A DNA stretch of 64,000 nucleotides from Balaenoptera acutorostrata (lineage: Eukaryota > Chordata > Mammalia > Artiodactyla > Balaenopteridae). The notes under the pieces were generated by a model. It worked only from the letters and a program-made list of their open reading frames with translations. It made no database searches and had not been told where the DNA came from. The stretch is taken from NCBI RefSeq assembly GCF_949987535.1, contig NC_080067.1, positions 63,050,405 through 63,114,404 of the forward strand, written 5' to 3'. The position numbers and the translations under genes are program-made. Positions 55,790-64,000 of the stretch are shown here, in pieces. How positions within the stretch are numbered: position 1 is the stretch's first letter; every line of letters starts with the position of its first letter.

Positions 55790-56860
55790 TAGAAGAAAAC
55801 AAATCCTTTATGATCTTGGTTTAGGCAAATATTTCTTAGATACAACACACAAGCACAATCTGAAAGAGAACAAACTGGTAAATTGGACTTCATCAAAATT
55901 TAAAATTTCTGCTCTTCAAAAGACACTGTTAAAAGAATGAAAAACCAGCCCAGACTGGAAGAAAATATTGGCAAATCATTTATCTGATAAAGGACTTGAA
56001 TCCAGAACACATAAAGAACTCTCAAACTCAGTAATGCCACACAATCCAGTTAACGATTTCAACAGCCACTTCAAAGAAGTTACATAAAGAGCAAATTAGC
56101 ACATAAAAAGATGCTCATTAGTAACTTGTACATTAAAACCACACGGAGATACCATATCACCCCCACTAGAATGGGTTTAACCAAAAAGACAGACAATACC
56201 AAGTGTTGGAGATGATGTGAAGGAACTGGAACTCTCCTACACTACTGATGGGCATATAAAACAGTATAACCACCTTGGAAAACAGTTGGTATTTCCTAAA
56301 AAAGTTAAACATATATGGGACCCTATGACTCAGGTGTTCCATTCCTACGTATTTATTTACCAAGCAAAATGAAAGCGTATGATCATACAAAGACTTGTAC
56401 ACCGATGTTCATGGCACCCCATTTGTAAGGAGCCCCAAACCGAAAACAACCCAAATTTTTATCGACAAGTATAAACTCTTACATTCATACAATGGAATAA
56501 TACTCAGCAAGAGAACTGATCAACACAGTACCCATGATGAACCTCAAAATAATTATGCTGAGTGAAAAAAGCCAAACAAAAGAGGCCACACTGTATGATT
56601 CCATTCCTACAAAATTCTAGAAAATGCAAACTTATCTTTAGTGACAGAAAGCAGAGTAGCGGTTACCTGGGGGTTGGAAGAGGATGCAAAAGGGCACAAG
56701 GAAACTTTCATGGCAGTAGGTGATGGATACGTTTTTTATCTCGATTGTGTGATGGTTTCACTGGTGTACACATATGTCACGACTTACCAAATGGCACACT
56801 TTAAATATGTGCCATTTGTCGTATTTCAGTCATAAAGCGTTTTTTGACAAATGTTAAAAA
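55790..56860 (+). mobile_element. Older L1 ORF2 end and 3'UTR
   Basis: Plus-strand L1, diverged, recognisable by 'tggacttcatcaaaatttaa', 'aagatgctcattag', 'atggaataatactcagc' and the 3'UTR 'gatggtttcactggtgtaca'. It ends in an A-run at 56855-56864. Confidence 0.85.
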
Positions 56861-57150
56861 AAAAAATGGGAACATTTACCAACCCATGGGGGATGGAGGG
56901 ATGATCCCGCTTGCCGCCCACCTGAGGGTTGTAAGCAGGCGTGATGCAACACAATGAGATCTTATATTCAGAGCACGGTTAAAAGTCCATCTAAACAAGC
57001 TAAAATGATGTGTTATAAAATTTTTTTTTCATGTAACAAAACTAAGGAATGTTGCCTGGGTTAAGTCTTTAGAGATCTGTTTAATCAATGACTAGGAAAG
57101 AATTACCTATAAGTAGCTTTCATTCATTTTATGTAAATAGTGTTATAAAC

Positions 57151-57426
57151 TTACTTATCTTCCAGGGAAATTGCATATTTCCCCTGAAAATATTTTTTAC
57201 ATTCTTTTATGAATTCCATATGGAAAGAATGACTCCGCAAGCTCACATTTGGAATTAATAGCATCCTGAAGTAGGATCTGACTTGTTCTTTCATATCCAG
57301 CTGTTGAGAAGGCAGCACATCCACCACATGGCTTTCTGGCCCAGGGCCCAGTCTGTTCAGAACAGTGAGGGCCTCGCTGCTGGCGTCTCCCTCGCCCACC
57401 TCTCCTCTGTCCTCATACAGCTCCAC
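57151..57426 (-). other. Unassigned minus-strand protein-like ORF with splice donor
   Basis: A 91-codon ORF begins MELYEDRGEVGEGD and continues with LDMKEQVRSYFRMLLIPNVS and HSFHMEFIKECKKYFQGKYA. I do not recognise it. The composition looks like real protein (mixed charged and hydrophobic, few low-complexity runs). At its end, GATAA/gtaagt is a strong donor (57153-57154), and ctgccttctcaacag at 57301 and above is a plausible acceptor, so a 146-nt internal exon at 57155-57300 is possible. It lies upstream (in minus sense) of the KCNMB3 exons. It may be an exon of an unknown transcript or a relic of a pseudogene. Confidence 0.35.
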
Positions 57427-57689
57427 TCAAGTGGCCCTACGCCTCTTCTCTCCCTCTCTCTGTTTTGCTCTAGCAAAGGAGGTGATAAATTCTTTCACAA
57501 GGGGGCGTCCAGGGATCAAAGTCCAAAACAAAGGTTGCCAACTGGTGACCCATGGACAGTATCCAACCCACAGATGTGTTCTGTTTGGCCTTTTCTGTGT
57601 GTGTGGTTTTTTTTTTTTAATGTGGGATTTAAAGTGTTGCTAACACTTTAAAAATCATGAAATTTCTCACAAAAATGCTGATTTCTACT

Positions 57690-57977
57690 TTTTTTAAAAA
57701 TAAATTTATTTATTTATTTTTGGCTGTGTTGGGTCTTCGTTGCTGCACGCAGTCTAGTTGCGGAGAGCAGGGGCTACTGTTCGTTGCAGTGCACGGGCTT
57801 CTCATTGCGGTGGCTTCTCTTGATGCAGAGCACGGGCTCTAAGCACGCGGGCTCAGTAGTTGTGGCGCACGGGCTTAGTTGCTCTGCAGCATGTGGGATC
57901 TTCCCAGACCAGGGATTGAACGCATGTCCCCTGCATTGGCAGGCAGATTCTTAACCACTGCGCCACCAGGGAAGCCC
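57690..57977 (-). mobile_element. CHR-type SINE
   Basis: Reverse copy from an (attt)n tail to gggaagccc. The first modules are shortened ('cacgcagtctagttgcgg'), so it carries a small internal deletion. Confidence 0.9.
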
Positions 57978-58689
57978 ACACAGCTATACTTTCATTGTTG
58001 TAATAATAATAGTCTTCTATTTCTCCAGCAAAATGGACTAGATACCCACTTTAACTGTAAACAATAAAAATTCTGGTCAAAGCTTAAAAAACGAGTTTAA
58101 AATACTCAAAGGACAAAAACTATGTGAAAGTAGGAACCCAGAAGGGAAAGTAGACTGGGGCAAACTTTAACCTTGAGGACATTTGCAGAACTTGGTGACC
58201 TTGAGCTTCAGTCTCACAGTTTCGGGGTGGGGGGAGACACAGGGACAGAAGACAATGCCCAGGGCCTATCAAAGGTGTGGGAGGTAATGCTCTCAACGAG
58301 AGCTGGGACCCATAAGACCTCGTACTCAGTGTAAGGCTGAATTGGAAGTAGCCACCTCCCTCCCACACACAACTCCCTAGGAGACTGCAAGGAAAATGCC
58401 TTACTCTAACCTGACACTGAGTACAGGAGGAAAACTATAATCTCCCCTGAGATTTCATAAGCTTAAGGTGATCCTTAAGAGAATTTATAGCCAGAATTCA
58501 CACTACCTGGGAAATCTAAAGCCCTCAAGCTAAGAATTTCACTTAATCTTATCTCAAGTAGTTAGTGCCTTCGGGCAGCTAGCAGAAGCAAAGATATAAA
58601 TTCTCTGGAGGCGATCACCTTCAACCTAGGTCTTGAAGGAATCCTATAAAGTTTCAAGGAGTATGTACTCTCATTCTAAAGTCATAAAG
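57978..58689. other. Unassigned DNA between SINE and older L1
   Basis: No recognised gene. It may be an extended 5' part of the older L1-like element. Confidence 0.45.
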
Positions 58690-60345
58690 CACACAATAAG
58701 GACATTGGAGTGAGAAAAAGTAGCAACAGAATCAGATCCAAAAACAAACTTCCGATATTGGACAATATATAAAAATATATCTACAATATGCTTGAAGAAA
58801 TAAAGGAGGGATTGGATATCAGAAAGGGCAAAAGACTCTAAAACATGACCAAGGCAATATTAAAAAGAACCAAACAGAATTTCTAGAAATAAAAAATAAA
58901 ATAATTGACATAAAAAGCTCAATGGACAACAAGGACCTACTGTAGAGCACAGGAAACTATATTCAATATCTTGTAATAACTTATAATGGAAAAGAATTTG
59001 AAAAAGAATATATACATATAATATATATTATATATATGTGAATCACTTTGCTGTACACCTAAAACATTGTAAATCAATTATACTTCAATAAAAAAATCAA
59101 TGGACGGATTTAACAGTTAGATTAGATACATCTGAAAAGATAATTAGTAAATAGATGGACCTGCAAAATAAATAAAGTATATTGCTAAATATACTTTAGC
59201 TAAAGTATAATACAGAGATTTCTTTAATGGAAAATATTGAAGAAAGGTCAAGAAGCATGGAAGATAGATAGAAAGGGTCTAACATAAAGTCTGTTCAGAA
59301 TTCCAGAAAAAGAAGAGAAGAAAGCCAAGCAATATTTTTTTAAAAAGCAATAAAATTACAGAATTGATGAAGACCCAGTCCACAGATTCCAGAAGCCAAG
59401 TGGGATAAAATAAAATGAAACCCACACCTATATACATCACAGAGATATTGCACAGACACCAAGACAAGAGAAATTCTTAAAATCAGCCAGAGAAAAAGAC
59501 AGATTAAGTTCAAAGGAATGACAATTAGGCTGAAAGCTCACTTCTCTATAACAAGAAAAGAAGCCAGAAGACAGGAATATTGTCAATATGTTGAGAGAAA
59601 ACAGAACTCTATACTCAGCAAAAACCTCTCAAGAATAAGTATGAAATAAAGGCATTTCAGACACACACAAGGCTGAGTTTGCCATCAACAGACCCTCACT
59701 AAAGAAAAAGGTCAAGTATTTACTTCAGGCAGAGGGAGAACAATCCAGGTAGAAGAGCTGAGATTTAGTCAAAATTGAAGAGCAATTACAGCAGTAAATA
59801 GGTAAGTAGAGATACAAACCTTACAAAATAACAATAATAATAAAACTTCAATAGTTAAATATTTAAATTTTAAATTTTTTTAATTAAAATGATGATGATA
59901 ATGGTGCTGATGTCGTCTTGTGGGGTTAAAAGACAAATACATTATAAGAGCACGTACCTTATAGGAGGTGACAGTGTTACTGTGTTCTAAATTACTAATA
60001 TTTTTTGAGGAGACGATAAAGATATTGATTTCACTTTTTAAGTTCAAGTCTGCATGCTAAAATTGCTGGAGTATCCACTAAAAGAGTACAAATAGGTGAT
60101 ATAACTTCCAAACCAGTAGAGAGAGAAAGAATGAAAAGGGGGAAAAAAATCAATCCAAAAGAAAGCAAGGAAGAAGGGGAAAAAGAAAAACTCATGGAAA
60201 AGACAAGACAGAAAGCACAAAAACATGATAAAATAAATCTAAGTACACCAGTAATTACAATAAATCAAAATGGATTAAATGATCCAGTTAAAAGATAAAG
60301 GTTGTCCGACTGGATTTAAATACATGTTTTTACATCTAAAACACA
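58690..60345 (+). mobile_element. Old L1-related element (5' and ORF1-like part)
   Basis: Degraded plus-strand L1-like sequence: 'ttctagaaataaaaaataaa', 'gaattccagaaaaagaagag', 'agccagagaaaaagacagat' and 'atgttgagagaaaacagaac' correspond to the region before and in L1 ORFs. It is interrupted by the younger L1 fragment at 58928-59096. The exact subfamily is not clear; a half-L1 (HAL1-like) is possible. Confidence 0.6.
58928..59096 (+). mobile_element. L1 3'-end fragment nested in older L1
   Basis: A 169-bp L1 3'UTR ('tgtagagcacaggaaactat' to 'tatacttcaataaaaaa') flanked by the 9-bp duplication tcaatggac at 58919-58927 and 59097-59105, inside the older element. Confidence 0.88.
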
Positions 60346-60350
60346 CAGAT

Positions 60351-63300
60351 GGGGAGGATCTTCAAGATGGCGGAGGAATAAGACATGGAGATCACCTTCC
60401 TCTCCACAAATACATCAAAAATACATCTACATGTGGAACAACTCCTACAGAACACCTACTGAACACTGGCAGAAGACCTCAGACTTCCCAAAAGGCAAGA
60501 AACTCCCCACATATCTGGATGTGTGGCTGACAGGGTTTTTGTGCTCTTGCTGGGTGTCAGCCCCGAGCCTCTGAGGTGGGAGAGCCGAGTTCAGGACAGT
60601 GGACCACCAGAGACCTCCTGGCCCCACGTAATATCAAACAGTGAAAGCTCTCCCAGAGATCTCTGTCTCAATGCTAAGACCCAGCTCCACTCAACGACCA
60701 GCAAGCTCCAGTGCTGGACACCGCATGCCAAACAACTAGCAAGACAGGAACACAACTCCACCCATTAGCAGAGAGGTTGCCTAAAATCATAATAAGACAC
60801 CCCAAAGCACACCACTGGACGCGGTCCTGCCCATCAGAAAGACAAGATCCAGCCTTATCCACCAGAACACAGGCAACAGTCCCCTCCACCAGAAAGCCTA
60901 CACAACCCACTAAACCAACCTTAGCCACTGGGGGCAGACAACAAAAACAACGGGAACTACTAACCTGCAGCCTGTGAAAAGGAGACCCCAAACACAGTAA
61001 GTTAAAAAAAATGAGATGATAGAAATACACAGCAGATGAAGGAGCAAGGTAAGAACCCACCAGGCCAAACAAATGAAGAGGAAATAGGCAGTCTACCTGA
61101 AAAAGAATTCAGAGTAATGATAGTAAAGATGATCCAAAAACTTGGAAATACAATGGAGAAAATCCAAGAAATGTTTAACAAGGGCCTAGAAGAACTAAAG
61201 AGCAAACAAACAATGATGAACAACACAATAAATGAAACTAAAAATTCTCTAGAAGGAATCAATAGCAGAATAACTGATGCAGAAGAACGGAGAAGTGACC
61301 TGGAAGATAAAATCGTGGAAATAACTACCGCAGAAGAACAAAAAAACCCCAAAGTTAGCAGAAGGAAAGAAATCATAAAGATCAGATCAGAAATAAATGA
61401 AAAAGAAATGAAGGAAACAATAGCAAAGATCAATAAAACTAAAAGCTGGGTCTTTGAGAAGATAAACAAAATTGATAAACCATTAGCCAGACTCATTAAG
61501 AAAAAAGGGGGGAAGACTCAAATCAAGAGAATTAGAAATGAAAAAGGAGAAGTAACAACTGACACTGCAGAAATACAAAGAATCATAAGAGATTACTACA
61601 AGCAATTATACGCCAATAAAATGGACAACCTGGAAGAAATGGACAGATTCTTAGAAGAGCACAATCTTCTGAGACTGAACCAGGAAGAAACAGAAAATAA
61701 AAACAGACCAATCACAAGCACTGAAATTGAAACAGTGATTAAAAATCTTCCAACAAACAAAAGCCCAGGACCAGATGGCTTCACAGGTGAATACTATCAA
61801 TCATTTAGAGAAGAGCTAACACCTATCCTTCTCAAACTCTTCCAAAATATAGCAGAGGGAGGAACACTCCCAAACTCATTCTACGAGGTCACCATCACCC
61901 TGATACCAAAACCAGACAAACATGTCACAAAGAAAGAAAACTACAGGCCAATATCACTGATGAACACAGATGCAAAAATCCTCAACAAAACACTAGCAAA
62001 CAGAATCCAACAACACATTAAAAGGATCATACACCATGATCAAGTGGGGTTTATCCCAGGAATGCAAGGATTCTTCAATATATGCAAATCAATTAATGTG
62101 ATACACCATATTAACAAATTGAAGGATAAAAACCATATGATAATCTCAACAGATGCAGACAAAGCTTTTGACAAAACTCAACACCGATTTATGATAAAAA
62201 CCCTCCAGAAAGTAGGCATAGAGGGAACTTACCTCAACATAATAAAGGCCATATATGACAAACCCACAGCCAACATTGTTCTCAATGGTGAAAAACTGAA
62301 ACCATTTCTACCAAGATCAGGAACAAGACAAGGTTGCCCACTCTCACCACTATTATTCAACATAGTTTTGGAAGTTTTCGCCACAGAAATCAGAGAAGAA
62401 AAAGAAATAAAAGGAATCCAAATCGGAAAAGAAGAAGTAAAACTGTCACTGTTTGCAGATGACATGATACTATACATACAGAATCCTAAAGATGCCACCA
62501 GAAAACTACTAGGACTAATCAATGAATTTGGTAAAGTAGCAGGATACAAAATTAATGCACAGAAATCTCTTGTATTCCTATACACTAATGATGAAAAATC
62601 TGAAAGAAAAATTAAGGAAACACTCTCATTTACCATTGCAACAAAAAGAACAAAATACCTAGGAATAAACCTACCTAAGGAGACAAAAGATCTATATGCA
62701 AAAAACTATAAGACACTGTTGAAAGAAATTAAAGATGACACAAACAGATGAAGAGATATACCATACTCTTGGATTGGAAGAATCAACTTTGTGAAAATGA
62801 CTATACTACCCAAAGCAATCTACAGATTCAATGCAATCCCTATCAAACCACCAATGACATTTTTCACAGAACTAGAACAAAAAATTTCACAATTTGTATG
62901 GAAACACAAAAGACCCCAAATAACCAAAGCAATCTTGAGAAAGAAAAACGGAGCTGGAGGAATCAGGCTCCCAGACTTCAGACTATACTACAAAGTGACA
63001 GTAATCAAGACAGTATGGTACTGGCATAAAAACAGAAATATAGAACAATGGAACAGGATAGAAAGCTCATAGATAAACCCACGCACATATGGTCACCTTT
63101 TCTTTGATAAAGGAGGCAAAAATATACAATGGAGAAAAGACAGCCTCTTCAATAAGTGGTGCTGGGAAAACTGGACAGCTACATGTAAAAGAATGAAATC
63201 AGAACACTCCCTAACACCATATACAAAAATAAACTCACAATGGATTAAAGACCTAAATGTAAGGCCAGACACTATCAAACTCTTAGATGAAAACATAGGC

Positions 63301-64000
63301 AGAACACACTATGACATAAATCACAACAAGATCCTTTTTGACCCACCTCCCAGAGAAAGGGAAATAAAAATGAAAATAAACAAATGGGACCTAATGAAAC
63401 TTCAAAGCTTTTGCACAGCAAAGGAAACCATAAACAAGACGAAAAAACAACCCTCAGAATGGGAGAAAATATCTGCAAACGAAGCTACTGACAAAGGATT
63501 GATCTCCAAAATATACAAGCAGCTCATGCAGCTCAATATCAAAAAAAACAAACAACCCAATCCAAAAATGGGCAGAAGACCTAAATAGACATTTCTCCAA
63601 AGAAGATATACAGATTGCCAACAAACACATGAAAGGATGCTCAACATCACTAATTATTAGAGAAATGCAAATCAAAACTACAATGAGATATCACCTCACA
63701 CCAGTTAGAATGGGCATCATCAGAAAATCTACAAACAACAAATGCTGGAGAGGGTGTGGAGAAAAGGGAACCCTCTTGCACTGTTGGTGGGAATGTAAAT
63801 TGATACAGCCACTATGGAGAACAATATGGAGGTTCCTTAAAAAACTAAAAATAGAATTACCATATGACCCAGCAATCCCACTACTGGGCATATACCCAGA
63901 GAAAACCATAATTCAAAAAGAGTCACGTACCACAATGTTCATTGCGGCACTATTTACAATAGCCAGGACATGGAAGCAACCTAAGTGTCCATCGACAGAT
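60351..64000 (+). mobile_element. Young, 5'-complete L1 with internal deletion, cut by window end
   Basis: It starts at ggggaggatcttcaagatgg, and caagatggcgg at 60363-60373 fits the YY1 site of L1 promoters. About 680 bp of 5'UTR follow, then a fused ORF1/ORF2 frame (61036-62751). The ORF2 homology then continues in the same frame past TGA 62749-62751 and TAG 63070-63072, until an extra A in the A-run at about 63541-63548 shifts the frame. It is therefore not autonomous. The 3' end lies outside the window. Confidence 0.93.
61036..62751 (+). CDS. Chimeric L1 ORF1-ORF2 reading frame (571 codons)
   Basis: Residues 1 to about 100 are the N-terminal coiled-coil part of L1 ORF1p ([20 protein letters not shown] and on, to [16 protein letters not shown]). 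From about residue 104 the sequence is mid ORF2p ([20 protein letters not shown]). It continues through the reverse-transcriptase core: [40 protein letters not shown] and the catalytic FADD (62452-62463). The ORF1 RNA-binding domains, the inter-ORF spacer and the ORF2 endonuclease domain are missing. The frame ends at a TGA replacing a conserved Trp codon (DDTNR-stop). It is a transposon relic rather than a host gene. Expression is possible from the intact-looking 5'UTR but unproven. Confidence 0.85.
   Translation: MKEQGKNPPGQTNEEEIGSLPEKEFRVMIVKMIQKLGNTMEKIQEMFNKGLEELKSKQTMMNNTINETKNSLEGINSRITDAEERRSDLEDKIVEITTAEEQKNPKVSRRKEIIKIRSEINEKEMKETIAKINKTKSWVFEKINKIDKPLARLIKKKGGKTQIKRIRNEKGEVTTDTAEIQRIIRDYYKQLYANKMDNLEEMDRFLEEHNLLRLNQEETENKNRPITSTEIETVIKNLPTNKSPGPDGFTGEYYQSFREELTPILLKLFQNIAEGGTLPNSFYEVTITLIPKPDKHVTKKENYRPISLMNTDAKILNKTLANRIQQHIKRIIHHDQVGFIPGMQGFFNICKSINVIHHINKLKDKNHMIISTDADKAFDKTQHRFMIKTLQKVGIEGTYLNIIKAIYDKPTANIVLNGEKLKPFLPRSGTRQGCPLSPLLFNIVLEVFATEIREEKEIKGIQIGKEEVKLSLFADDMILYIQNPKDATRKLLGLINEFGKVAGYKINAQKSLVFLYTNDEKSERKIKETLSFTIATKRTKYLGINLPKETKDLYAKNYKTLLKEIKDDTNR

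Noticed and set aside
61002..61496. 164-codon minus-strand ORF opposite the L1
   Set aside because: It is the shadow of the L1 ORF1/ORF2 frame and has low-complexity hydrophobic composition.

Overview
The window is vertebrate nuclear DNA, almost certainly from a cetacean or a close relative. It holds 20 spliced exons with canonical GT/AG borders that encode an intact PIK3CA (PI3-kinase catalytic subunit p110-alpha). It also holds about 14 tRNA-derived SINEs of the CHR type (the cetacean/hippo/ruminant family, read as 'cttccctggtgg...'), several L1 LINEs of artiodactyl/cetacean type, and older mammalian MIR, L2, hAT-Charlie and Tigger relics. I saw no ruminant Bov-tA or BovB elements and no pig PRE-1, which favours a whale or dolphin. 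That is inference, not proof.

Layout. 1-9800 is the end of PIK3CA intron 1 and is mostly repeats and AT-rich unique DNA. 9801-41398 carries the first coding exon (start codon 9877) through the stop codon (41396-41398). The 20 coding pieces add up to exactly 3207 nt (1068 codons plus stop), every splice phase agrees, and no disabling change was seen. From 41399 to about 48.2 kb there is a strikingly repeat-free AT-rich stretch, read as the long PIK3CA 3'UTR followed by the tail of the convergent neighbour.

50379-55581, minus strand, holds three exons of KCNMB3 (BK channel beta-3 subunit), tail to tail with PIK3CA as in human. This copy is broken: there is a 1-nt deletion in the middle exon, another 1-nt loss and an in-frame stop in the last exon, and a CHR SINE with a 12-bp target-site duplication sits inside the last coding exon. 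It reads as a unitary pseudogene. Only PIK3CA can be called functional here.

55.6-64 kb is repeat-dominated: L1 fragments, one SINE, an older L1 with a younger fragment nested in it, and finally a 5'-complete young L1 running off the window end. An internal deletion in that L1 joins ORF1 in frame to the reverse-transcriptase part of ORF2. A minus-strand protein-like ORF at 57151-57426 ends at a good splice donor and remains unassigned.

Other notable points are a piggyBac transposase fossil in intron 9, a hAT-Charlie transposase fossil in intron 17, a 150-bp CT microsatellite that abuts the exon 14 acceptor, a 65-bp direct repeat flanking exon 5, and a SINE with an internal 23-bp tandem array squeezed into the 403-bp intron 19. 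No prokaryotic system, CRISPR array or new multi-gene system was seen. Comparisons with human proteins and repeat consensus sequences are from memory, not from a search.
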